Positions 6,656 to 14,635 of a stretch of DNA of 18,435 nucleotides are shown here, piece by piece. How positions within the stretch are numbered: the first letter of the stretch is position 1; each line of letters begins with the position of its first letter. The DNA is from an uncultured Clostridia bacterium (GTDB lineage Bacteria; Bacillota_I; Bacilli_A; RF39; UBA660): contig CAMNBS010000015.1 of NCBI GenBank assembly GCA_946533175.1, positions 1 to 18,435 of the forward strand, given 5' to 3'. The translations under genes were made by a program, and so were the position numbers. The notes below the pieces were generated by a model that was not told the DNA's origin, made no database searches, and was given only the letters and a program-made list of their open reading frames with translations.

Positions 6656-8149
6656 ATGAGAAAAAGTAATAAAAAAAGTAGGGTTATTTCGAATATTATA
6701 TTTAATATTATTGCTGTAATATCAACTGTTTTAGCTGTTGTTTTTAGTATTTATATCTATAAACTTGATATGTTACCTATAAAATATTTGAAAATTGTAT
6801 TTATAGTTCTAGGTGTGTTTTATTTGATTTTGCTTCTTTTGACATTGCCAAGACATATGAAAATTGGTTTTAAAATAACAGCTTGCGTTTTCTTCTTATT
6901 GTTTGCGTTTGTTTTTGGATATGGTATAAAGTATTCTGATAAAACTCTCGAAACTCTCGATAAAATTAGCTATGATTTAGCTCAAAAAGAGGATTATGAA
7001 ATCAAAGTTCTAAGTAGTAGCAAATTAAACGTTAAGGAAGATTTAAATAATAAAAAAATAGGAATATTTAAAAATGATAGATATGAAGATGTTGTCAAAT
7101 ATTTGAAAAAAGATATTACATGTGATTTAATCGACTATACTGATCCAACTAAATTTTTTGAGGATTTACAAGAAGGAGATATTACTGCTGTAATAGCAAG
7201 TGATACAATCTACAGCTTATTAGAAGAAGATTTGGCTTATATGAAATTGGACCTTAAAACAGCTCATACCATAGCAGTACCAATTGATGGTGAGATAGAA
7301 GAAGTTGTAAAAGTTGTTGATGTAACTAATACACCATTTAATGTTTTTATAGCGGGTGGTGATAAAAGAGGGACAATTGATAAAGTAATGAATACGGATG
7401 TTAATATGGTGGTATCAGTTGATGTAAAAAATCATCGACTTCTTCTAACGTCAATTCCACGCGATTATTATGTTAATTTGCCTGGTAAGGGTGAAAATGC
7501 TTATGATAAATTAACTCATGCAGGATACTATGGTGTTCAAGAAAGTATTCGAGCAGTTGAGAAATTGTTAGATATAGAGATTAATTATTATGCTAAAGTA
7601 AACTTTACAACTGTTGAAAAAGTTGTGGATGCGCTTGGCGGAATAGATGTTTATAGTGATAAAGCTTTTACTGAAGATAGTTCTGGATTATATTATCGCT
7701 ATAAAAAAGGAAAAAATCACTTGAATGGATTACAAGCCCTTTCTTTTGCCAGAGAAAGACATGCGTTTTCTGATGGAGATGTTCAACGTGTAAAAAATCA
7801 ACAATATGTAATAGATGGAATTATCAGTAAGATGACTTCATCATCAACATTGATGTCAAAATATACAAATATTTTGGATGCAGTTAGTAAGAATTTTTCT
7901 ACTAATTTAGATCGAAAAAGTATCTCCAAAATTGTAAAAATGCAGTTATATGATATGCGTGGTTGGACTAGTGAGAGTCAAAATCTTGTTGGTTATAGTG
8001 ATTCTTCAAAAAATTGTTATTCACTAAAAGGTTGGGATTTGTATGTGATGAAACAAAATCCAGAATCTGTTAAACAGAATAGCAATAAAATAAAAGAGTT
8101 TTTTGGAGAAAAAATCGCAGAAAACAGTGATGTTAAAGTTGAACAATAA
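6656..8149 (+). CDS. cpsA: LytR-CpsA-Psr (LCP) family glycan-attachment protein, three-TM CpsA/Wzg type
   Basis: LCP enzymes transfer undecaprenyl-linked glycans (capsule, teichoic acid) to peptidoglycan outside the membrane. The 497-residue protein begins with three TMs (about 13-35, 43-65, 71-91). An accessory domain follows (about 100-220, with IGIFKNDRYEDV and ITAVIASD), and the LCP domain covers about 226-395: FNVFIAGGDKRG (228-239), NTDVNMVVSVD (246-256), LLLTSIPRDYYV (262-273), ALSFARERHAF (361-371) with Arg366 and Arg368, and DVQRVKNQQ (375-383). These match the Asp/Arg residues that hold the pyrophosphate and Mg. Size and domain order resemble streptococcal CpsA/Wzg, usually the first gene of a capsule operon, as here. 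ATG 6656 follows AGAGGG at 6646-6651. The symbol is by architecture, not proven orthology. Confidence 0.9.
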   Translation: MRKSNKKSRVISNIIFNIIAVISTVLAVVFSIYIYKLDMLPIKYLKIVFIVLGVFYLILLLLTLPRHMKIGFKITACVFFLLFAFVFGYGIKYSDKTLETLDKISYDLAQKEDYEIKVLSSSKLNVKEDLNNKKIGIFKNDRYEDVVKYLKKDITCDLIDYTDPTKFFEDLQEGDITAVIASDTIYSLLEEDLAYMKLDLKTAHTIAVPIDGEIEEVVKVVDVTNTPFNVFIAGGDKRGTIDKVMNTDVNMVVSVDVKNHRLLLTSIPRDYYVNLPGKGENAYDKLTHAGYYGVQESIRAVEKLLDIEINYYAKVNFTTVEKVVDALGGIDVYSDKAFTEDSSGLYYRYKKGKNHLNGLQALSFARERHAFSDGDVQRVKNQQYVIDGIISKMTSSSTLMSKYTNILDAVSKNFSTNLDRKSISKIVKMQLYDMRGWTSESQNLVGYSDSSKNCYSLKGWDLYVMKQNPESVKQNSNKIKEFFGEKIAENSDVKVEQ

Positions 8150-8188
8150 TAATATTAGTCAATAGTAGGGAATAAGAGGTAAAAAAGC

Positions 8189-10066
8189 ATGAGAAAAATA
8201 GTAAGAAAATTAATTGGAGAAAAAGTACCAAATATTATTTTATTTATTTTGGTTGATTTATTTGTTGTTATTTTTACAGCGTTTTTTTCTGTATGGATTA
8301 GATTTGATTTTGGAAGTATCCCAGAACCATATTTTATAAATTCATACCAATATTTAACTGTTGATTTTATTATTGTTTTTGTTACATTTTTAGTTTTTAA
8401 ATTATATACTTCAGTGTGGAAATATGTGTCAATGATAGAATTAGTTAATATAGTTGCTGCTAGTATTGTGTCAGAGATCATGATGTTTGTTTATAAATTT
8501 ATTTTTGATATTAAACTTCCTAGAAGTACCTATATAATACAGTTTTTCTTAATTGTTGCACTTACTAGTTTTTCTAGATTTGGATATCGATTAATGAGAG
8601 CTTTATACATAAGATATCAAAATAAGAAAAAAAGTAGAAATACAATGTTAATTGGTGCAGGCGATGCTGGAAAGATGATTATTGACGAAGTATTTAATAA
8701 TCGTGCTGAATTTGATTCAAGGATTGTATGTGTGGTTGATGATAATAAGAATAAAGTTGGCTCACATATTCGAGGATTAAAGGTTGAAGGTTCAACTAAA
8801 GATATAGAACGTCTTGCTGAAAAACATAATATTGATGAAATTATTATTGCTATTCCTTCAGCATCGAAAGAAAAAATCGATAAAATTGTAACCGAATGCC
8901 ACAAAACCAGCGCAGAAATAAAAATCCTTCCATCAATATACTTGTCTATGAACGAGAATTTATCAAGTCCAATGAGTCAAATTAGACCACTATCATATGA
9001 AGACTTCTTGGGAAGAAGCGAAATTGTTGTTGATACTGATGAAATAGCTGAAAATATTGCTCATAAAGTAATATTAGTAACTGGTGGAGGAGGTTCGATT
9101 GGATCAGAACTTTGTAGACAAATTGCTAGATGTAATCCTAGAATGCTAGTTATATTTGATATATATGAAAATAATGCATATGACATACAACAGGAATTGT
9201 TAAGAGATTATCCGGCATTGGATTTACATACTGTTATTGGTTCAGTAAGAGATTATGATAGATTAGAGAAGGTGTTTAAAGAATTTCATCCTCATATAGT
9301 TTATCATGCTGCGGCCCATAAACATGTTCCATTAATGGAAGTAAGTCCAAATGAAGCTATTAAAAATAATTGTCTTGGAACTCTTAATGCATGTAAGTTA
9401 GCTGATAAATATGAAGTGGATAAGTTTGTATTAATATCAACTGATAAAGCGGTTCGACCAACAAATGTTATGGGGGCTAGTAAAAGAATTTGTGAAATGA
9501 TTATTCAATCATATGATAAAATGTCTTCCACCACCGATTTTGTTGCTGTTCGTTTTGGTAATGTATTAGGATCAAACGGTTCAGTTATTCCATTATTTTT
9601 GAAACAGATTGAAAATGGAGGACCAGTGACTGTTACTGATAAAGAGATGAGAAGATTTTTCATGACGATTCCTGAAGCAGTTAGTTTAGTATTACAAGCT
9701 GGATGTTATGCTGAAGGTGGAGAAATATTTGTTCTTGATATGGGTAAACCAGTTAAAATATATGATTTAGCAGAAAAGTTAATCAGATACAAAGGATTTG
9801 AACCAAATGTAGACATAAAAATTGAAATAACAGGTCTTCGTCCAGGAGAAAAATTATATGAAGAAATACTTATGGATGAAGAAGGATTAAAAGAAACGCC
9901 AAACAAACTAATTCATATAGGTAGACCAATAAGAATATCAAGTGATTTTTTGAAAAAATTGGATGAATTAATAAAAGCTGCATATAAAAATTCGAGTGAT
10001 ATTAAAGATAGAGTAGCTGATATAGTTCCTACTTATACCATTGATAAAGAAAGGATTGGAAAATAA
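8189..10066 (+). CDS. membrane UDP-N-acetylglucosamine 4,6-dehydratase (PglF/WbpM/CapD family)
   Basis: This family converts UDP-GlcNAc to UDP-2-acetamido-2,6-dideoxy-4-hexulose, the entry point to bacillosamine, QuiNAc, FucNAc and related sugars. The 625-residue length is that of the long form: four N-terminal TMs (about 13-36, 56-75, 80-104, 113-135), a first Rossmann-like domain with GAGDAG (156-161), and the catalytic SDR domain with VTGGGGSIGSE (297-307). HAAAHKHVPLME (373-384) and ISTDKAVRPTNVMGASKR (416-433) follow. Met428 stands where ordinary SDRs have the active-site Tyr, with Lys432 after it, as in WbpM-type enzymes. RFGNVLGSNGSV and GLRPGEKLYEE complete the signature. The aminotransferase two bases downstream supports 4-amino sugar synthesis. 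AAGAGGT at 8174-8180 serves the start. CapD, PglF and WbpM cannot be separated by sequence alone. Confidence 0.92.
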   Translation: MRKIVRKLIGEKVPNIILFILVDLFVVIFTAFFSVWIRFDFGSIPEPYFINSYQYLTVDFIIVFVTFLVFKLYTSVWKYVSMIELVNIVAASIVSEIMMFVYKFIFDIKLPRSTYIIQFFLIVALTSFSRFGYRLMRALYIRYQNKKKSRNTMLIGAGDAGKMIIDEVFNNRAEFDSRIVCVVDDNKNKVGSHIRGLKVEGSTKDIERLAEKHNIDEIIIAIPSASKEKIDKIVTECHKTSAEIKILPSIYLSMNENLSSPMSQIRPLSYEDFLGRSEIVVDTDEIAENIAHKVILVTGGGGSIGSELCRQIARCNPRMLVIFDIYENNAYDIQQELLRDYPALDLHTVIGSVRDYDRLEKVFKEFHPHIVYHAAAHKHVPLMEVSPNEAIKNNCLGTLNACKLADKYEVDKFVLISTDKAVRPTNVMGASKRICEMIIQSYDKMSSTTDFVAVRFGNVLGSNGSVIPLFLKQIENGGPVTVTDKEMRRFFMTIPEAVSLVLQAGCYAEGGEIFVLDMGKPVKIYDLAEKLIRYKGFEPNVDIKIEITGLRPGEKLYEEILMDEEGLKETPNKLIHIGRPIRISSDFLKKLDELIKAAYKNSSDIKDRVADIVPTYTIDKERIGK

Positions 10067-10067
10067 A

Positions 10068-11303
10068 ATGATAGAAATAAAACCTTTTAAAAATAAAGTG
10101 TGGTTATCATCTCCAACAATGCATGGTGATGAAATTAAATATATTGAGGAAGCTTATAAGAGTAATTGGATGAGTACAGTTGGTTTTAATATTGATGAAA
10201 TAGAAAGAATTGTTTGTGAGAAAACGGGATGTAAATATGCTGTAGCTCTCTCTAGTGGAACAAGTGCTCTTCATTTAGCGATAAAACTTGCTGGGGTAAA
10301 AAGTGGTGATAAAGTTTTTTGTTCTGATATGACCTTTGCGGCAACAGTTAATCCGATTGCTTATGAAAAAGCGATTCCAGTATTTATTGATACAGAATAT
10401 GATACATGGAATATGGATCCAGTTGCTCTTGAGAAGGCTTTTCAAATATATCCAGAAGTTAGAGTTGTTGTAATTGCCCATCTTTATGGAACTCCTGGTA
10501 AAATAGATGAAATAAAGAAAATTTGTGATAAATATCATGCAATAATTGTAGAAGATGCTGCAGAAAGTTTTGGCGCTAGTTATAAAGGAAAGCAGACGGG
10601 TACATTTGGTAATTTTAATTGTATTTCATTTAATGGAAACAAAATTATAACCGGATCAAGTGGTGGGATGTTATTGACTGATTCGAAAGAAGCAGCTAAT
10701 AAAGTAAGAAAATGGTCTACCCAGTCGAGAGAAGATGCTCCATGGTATCAGCATGAAGAAATAGGTTACAATTATCGTATGAGCAATGTTATAGCTGGTG
10801 TAATAAGAGGTCAACTTCCTTATCTTGAAGAGCATATTGATGCTAAAAAGGCTATTTATGAAAGATATAAAGAAGGATTTAAGGGACTACCTGTTAAAAT
10901 GAATCCTATGGATTTAAATAATAGCAAACCAAATTATTGGTTAAGTTGTTTAATTATAGATAAAGATGCAATGGCAAAGCAAGTAAGAGGCGATAATGAT
11001 TATCTTTATAAAAAAGAACCTGGAAAATCATCTCCACAAGAAATTCTTGATGCTTTGGTAAATATTAATGCAGAAGGAAGACCTATTTGGAAACCAATGC
11101 ATATGCAACCAATATATCGAATGAATCCTTTTATTACAAGAAAGGGAAATGGTAGAGCAATGTCTAATGCTTATATTAAAGAAGAAGTAAGTGATGTAAG
11201 TATGGATATTTTTAATAGAGGATTATGTTTACCAAGTGACAACAAAATGACGAAAGAAGAACAAGATGTTATTATTGAAGTAATAAAAAGGTGTTTTAAA
11301 TAG
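10068..11303 (+). CDS. PLP-dependent sugar-nucleotide aminotransferase (DegT/DnrJ/EryC1; PglE/EpsN-like)
   Basis: Probably transaminates the 4-keto sugar made by the preceding dehydratase, giving a UDP-4-amino-4,6-dideoxy sugar. It has 411 residues. Visible motifs are WLSSPTMHGDE (12-22), NWMSTVG (33-39), SSGTSALHLA (62-71) for cofactor phosphate binding, VEDAAESFGA (161-170) with Asp163 for the pyridine nitrogen, and SFNGNKIITGSSGG (187-200), whose Lys192 fits the Schiff-base lysine. NYRMSN (235-240) and the C-terminal NAEGRPIWKPMHMQP segment are typical of this subgroup. The frame also opens at a TTG at 10041, inside the dehydratase gene, but the ATG at 10068 matches the family N-terminus. 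The ribosome site (AAAGGA, 10050-10055) is rather far away, so translation may be coupled to the upstream gene. Amino donor and exact sugar are not readable. Confidence 0.92.
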   Translation: MIEIKPFKNKVWLSSPTMHGDEIKYIEEAYKSNWMSTVGFNIDEIERIVCEKTGCKYAVALSSGTSALHLAIKLAGVKSGDKVFCSDMTFAATVNPIAYEKAIPVFIDTEYDTWNMDPVALEKAFQIYPEVRVVVIAHLYGTPGKIDEIKKICDKYHAIIVEDAAESFGASYKGKQTGTFGNFNCISFNGNKIITGSSGGMLLTDSKEAANKVRKWSTQSREDAPWYQHEEIGYNYRMSNVIAGVIRGQLPYLEEHIDAKKAIYERYKEGFKGLPVKMNPMDLNNSKPNYWLSCLIIDKDAMAKQVRGDNDYLYKKEPGKSSPQEILDALVNINAEGRPIWKPMHMQPIYRMNPFITRKGNGRAMSNAYIKEEVSDVSMDIFNRGLCLPSDNKMTKEEQDVIIEVIKRCFK

Positions 11304-11390
11304 AATTATTAGATATAAACCTGTTTTTAAATTTAATGATATAAAAAATAATTAATTTCTTTGTATTGAAAGTTTATAGGAGTTGTATTT

Positions 11391-12251
11391 ATGCATAGTG
11401 ATAAAAAAGATAAGAATAATGATTTTAAAATATATAATAATTGTTTGATTTCAAATCTAGCACCACACGAAGTGCCGAATGTAAGAAATATAGAAGCAGA
11501 ATTAAAAAAAACAGGTTGCTATTTAGCAAGATGGACTGATCATTATAATCAAATTGAAGAAAATGGAAGTAAAGAATGGTGGTATTTAATCAGAAGTGGC
11601 GATTGGAATTTGAGTAAATTGAAAAGTCATGACAGAAATGAAATTAATAAAGGAATAAGAAACTTTAAATGCCAATTTATTAATCCTCAAAAATATTTGA
11701 GAGATTTATATTTAGTTTATACTTCTGCCACAAAAGAGTATTCTTCTTTAAGTAATAGTTGTATTGATTATGATGAATTTGTAAAGGGTATGAATAAAAG
11801 AGATCTTGTAATTGCTGCATTTGATATTGAGGATGGCCGTTTATCTGCATATTCAAAAGTATATTATTATGATGATACAAATCATAAAAAAGGACTAAAT
11901 TTGTCGGTAATGAAAATATTACCAGAAAAGAAACGAAAATCTCCATCAGCTGCCATTATGAACTATATATGTGATTATTTTTTAAATAAAGAAAAAATAG
12001 ATTATATATGTGATGGTGAAAGGTCTATAAGACATATAACGAATTTTCAATCATATCTTGAAAAATATTTTGGATTTAAGAAAGTGTTTTGCCGATTAAA
12101 TATTGTTTATAGTAAGAAAATAAAGATAATTATTAAAATGTTATATCCATTTAGAAAAATAATAAGTGCTCTAGGTAAAAAGAATAGAAAGATTTATAAT
12201 ATTAGTGTTTTACTTACACAAGAGGAAATTGTTAAAAGTTTTAAAAAATAG
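11391..12251 (+). CDS. GNAT-like putative acyltransferase of a capsule locus
   Basis: A 286-residue soluble protein with no signal or membrane segment. It resembles uncharacterised GNAT/FemAB-fold proteins that I associate with Firmicutes polysaccharide loci. Features seen are EWWYLIRSGDWNLSKL (62-77), HDRNEINKGIRNF (80-92), AAFDIEDGRLSAYSKVYYYD (142-161; strands like the GNAT core), PSAAIMNYICDYFL (185-198; a helix where acetyl-CoA would bind) and CDGERSIRHITNFQ (207-220) before YLEKYFGFKK. The canonical GNAT R/Q-x-x-G-x-G/A loop is not evident. It follows the dehydratase and aminotransferase, where the bacillosamine pathway needs an N-acetyltransferase, so acetylation of the 4-amino sugar is a reasonable guess. 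A FemX-like aminoacyl transfer is the alternative. The start has AGGAG at 11378-11382. Confidence 0.6.
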   Translation: MHSDKKDKNNDFKIYNNCLISNLAPHEVPNVRNIEAELKKTGCYLARWTDHYNQIEENGSKEWWYLIRSGDWNLSKLKSHDRNEINKGIRNFKCQFINPQKYLRDLYLVYTSATKEYSSLSNSCIDYDEFVKGMNKRDLVIAAFDIEDGRLSAYSKVYYYDDTNHKKGLNLSVMKILPEKKRKSPSAAIMNYICDYFLNKEKIDYICDGERSIRHITNFQSYLEKYFGFKKVFCRLNIVYSKKIKIIIKMLYPFRKIISALGKKNRKIYNISVLLTQEEIVKSFKK

Positions 12252-12263
12252 GAGGGATATCAT

Positions 12264-13721
12264 ATGTATTCGAGAATAATTAAAAGAATGTTAGATATTG
12301 TTTTTTCATTACTTACAATTATTATTCTTTTACCTTTATATATAGTTATTTCTCTTTTAGTATTAATATTTATGGGGTGGCCAATTATCTTTAAGCAACC
12401 GCGTCCTGGTTATAAAAATAAAATATTTAACATGTATAAATTTAGGACTATGACTAATAAAAAAGACGATAAAAATAATATTCTTCCAGATAATCAAAGA
12501 TTGACTAAGTTTGGTAAGATATTACGTGCTACATCATTAGATGAGCTACCAGAATTATTTTGTATTTTGTTTAATAAGATGAGTTTCATTGGACCAAGGC
12601 CTATGTTAGTTAAAGATATGGTTTTTTTTGATAAAAAAACAATGATTCGACAAGACGTTATGCCTGGATTAACTGGATGGGCTCAAGCTAATGGTCGTAA
12701 TTCTCTAAATTGGGATGATCGATTTAAGTATGATATATATTATGTCAATAATTTGAGTTTTTCACTCGATATAAAAACATTTTTTAAAACTATAAAATCC
12801 GTTTTAAAAAGAGAAGGTATTGGCGAAGATGAAAGTGATTTATCAATAGATTATGGAGATTATTTGCTAAAAAACAAAAGAATTACCAAAAAAGAATATG
12901 ATCAAAAACAGTTGCAGGCAATTGATTGGTTAAATGGCATATATTTACATAAAAAAAAGGGATTGGTATCCATAATTACACCATCCTATAATACTGGTAA
13001 ATATATTTCTAAGACAATTGAAAGTGTTTTAAGTCAAACTTACAGTAATTGGGAAATGATAATAATTGATGATTGTTCAACAGATGATACTGACAAGATA
13101 GTTAACAAATTTTCGAATGATAAAAGAATAAAATTTATCAAAAACAAAAAGAATTGTGGTGCTGCGATATCTCGAAATATTGCACTAAAGGAAGCAAATG
13201 GTGAATATATTGCCTTTCTTGATAGTGATGATGTTTGGAATAAAGATAAATTAGAAAAACAAATTAAATTTATGGAAGATAATAATTATTATTTTACGTA
13301 TACAAATTATGAAATGATAGATGAAAAATCAAAGTCATTAAATAAATTTGTTACTGGTCCTAAAAAAATAACAAAATTTAAGATGTATAATTTTTGTTGG
13401 CCTGGCTGTTTAACTGTTATGTATAATCAAAATCGAGTAGGTGTTATTCAAATTGAAAATTTGCCCAAAAATAATGACTATGCTATTTGGTTAAAGGTTA
13501 TAGAAAAGAATAATTGTTATTTATTGAATGAGAATTTAGCAAAATATCGAATAAGAGAGGGATCAATTTCAAGAAGTAGTAAGATTAAGTTAATAAAATA
13601 TCATTATAGCTTGTTTAGAAATGGCGAGCATAAAGGCGTTGTTTCTTCAGTATTTTTAACTATTCAAAATATTTTTTTTGGTGTTATTAAAAAGATCTTA
13701 TATGTCAAGAATATTAAATAA
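12264..13721 (+). CDS. bifunctional fusion: monotopic phosphoglycosyl transferase + family 2 glycosyltransferase
   Basis: Residues 1-190 are a bacterial sugar transferase (PglC/WcaJ family). It has a hydrophobic re-entrant segment at about 12-37, PIIFKQPRPG (40-49), MYKFRTMT (57-64), the catalytic Asp93-Glu94 in SLDELPEL, MSFIGPRPM (106-114) and PGLTGWAQANGR (134-145). This part transfers a sugar phosphate to undecaprenyl phosphate to start the repeat unit. After a charged linker (about 188-232) a GT-A domain starts with LVSIITPSYN (234-243), then DDCSTDDT (269-276), NCGAAISRN (297-305), FLDSDDVW (318-325, metal-binding DxD) and NDYAIWLK (404-411). It probably adds the second sugar. The reading frame is continuous with no stop or shift, so the fusion is real in this sequence. 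GGAGGG (12251-12256) overlaps the previous stop. Sugar identities are unknown. Confidence 0.9.
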   Translation: MYSRIIKRMLDIVFSLLTIIILLPLYIVISLLVLIFMGWPIIFKQPRPGYKNKIFNMYKFRTMTNKKDDKNNILPDNQRLTKFGKILRATSLDELPELFCILFNKMSFIGPRPMLVKDMVFFDKKTMIRQDVMPGLTGWAQANGRNSLNWDDRFKYDIYYVNNLSFSLDIKTFFKTIKSVLKREGIGEDESDLSIDYGDYLLKNKRITKKEYDQKQLQAIDWLNGIYLHKKKGLVSIITPSYNTGKYISKTIESVLSQTYSNWEMIIIDDCSTDDTDKIVNKFSNDKRIKFIKNKKNCGAAISRNIALKEANGEYIAFLDSDDVWNKDKLEKQIKFMEDNNYYFTYTNYEMIDEKSKSLNKFVTGPKKITKFKMYNFCWPGCLTVMYNQNRVGVIQIENLPKNNDYAIWLKVIEKNNCYLLNENLAKYRIREGSISRSSKIKLIKYHYSLFRNGEHKGVVSSVFLTIQNIFFGVIKKILYVKNIK

Positions 13722-13762
13722 TAATGGTAATAAAGAATTACTAAGGTAATGGAGAAAGATTT

Positions 13763-14635
13763 ATGAATAAAATGTTGTTGTCAGTGGTGTGTTATGATAA
13801 CGAAAACGAGATAATTAATTTTGGTAAAATTGTTTCAAGACAGAGTTTATCTAAAAATATTACTTTAATTATTACATGTAATAAATCAAGTAAAATTGAT
13901 TTTTTAATTAATGAATTTAAAAAAATAAAATTAGAATCACATATATATAATCCTAGTAAAAATTTGGGTTATTTGCCAGGGGTAATATATGGTATTGAAG
14001 AATATACTAAAGAAAATGGTGACAACTATGAATGGATTTTTATATGTAATACAGATATTTCGTTTGAATCTAATCATTTTTTTGAATCCTTTTTTGACTT
14101 AAATAAAAATGATAAAATATGGTGTGTTGGTCCGAATATTTTACTAGCATATAATCAAAAGCCTCAAAATCCTTTTTTAATTGAAAGACCTTCAAATTTT
14201 AAAATAAAATTTTGGAAGTTTATTTATTCAAATTATTATTTATATAGTTTTTATGTTTTTTTGTCTAAAATAAAAGGGCAAATGAAACATAAATCTGCTT
14301 ATGGAGAAGAAACAAAATATGTTTACTCTGTACATGGTAGTGCTTTTTTTATAAAAAAGGATTGTTATCATCAACTTCAATCTTTAAAAGAAAAAACTTT
14401 TATGTATGGCGAAGAATTATTAATTTCAGAAATTATTTATAAAAATAATAAAAATGTATTATTTTATTCTGATATAGTAATATTTCATAATGAAAATCAA
14501 ACAACAAGTAAAATAGCAGTTAAACAAAAACAAATATGGTTTAAGCAATCAATAAATATGATATATAGTAATTATTTTAAAAATAGGAGTACGAAAAATG
14601 AAAAACGAAATAGGAGTGGTAATTGCAACATATAA
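13763..14635 (+). CDS. family 2 glycosyltransferase (rhamnosyltransferase-like)
   Basis: A 290-residue cytoplasmic GT-A enzyme expected to add one sugar to the lipid-linked repeat unit. Visible features are a divergent N-terminal strand (LLSVVCYDNENEI), NPSKNLGYLPGVIYGI (63-78; like the NxGxxxGxNxGi segment of rhamnosyltransferases), CNTDISF (95-101) as the DxD-type metal site, VHGSAFFIKKD (190-200), MYGEELLISE (214-223) with a Glu pair where the catalytic base is expected, and FHNENQTTSK (241-250). It lacks the usual DDgStD stretch, so it is a divergent member. The ribosome site is GGAG at 13751-13754. The last 38 bp overlap the next gene in another frame and encode a basic tail that looks unconserved. 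Donor sugar is unknown. Confidence 0.82.
   Translation: MNKMLLSVVCYDNENEIINFGKIVSRQSLSKNITLIITCNKSSKIDFLINEFKKIKLESHIYNPSKNLGYLPGVIYGIEEYTKENGDNYEWIFICNTDISFESNHFFESFFDLNKNDKIWCVGPNILLAYNQKPQNPFLIERPSNFKIKFWKFIYSNYYLYSFYVFLSKIKGQMKHKSAYGEETKYVYSVHGSAFFIKKDCYHQLQSLKEKTFMYGEELLISEIIYKNNKNVLFYSDIVIFHNENQTTSKIAVKQKQIWFKQSINMIYSNYFKNRSTKNEKRNRSGNCNI

Noticed and set aside
6942..6959. Tandem AAACTCTCG repeat in the LCP gene
   Set aside because: It is an in-frame two-copy 9-mer encoding TLETL in a linker after TM3. Two copies are too few to suggest phase variation or a functional repeat.
11337..11345. TG-A-TATAAA, an extended -10-like sequence before the GNAT-like gene
   Set aside because: No acceptable -35 and the hexamer is off consensus. 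Such matches are common by chance in this AT-rich spacer, so it is at best a weak internal promoter.
11391..12251. Calling the GNAT-like protein a FemX/FemAB peptidoglycan aminoacyltransferase
   Set aside because: It is shorter than FemAB proteins, only one GNAT-like core is visible, and its neighbours are sugar-nucleotide enzymes. The option is kept only as an alternative.
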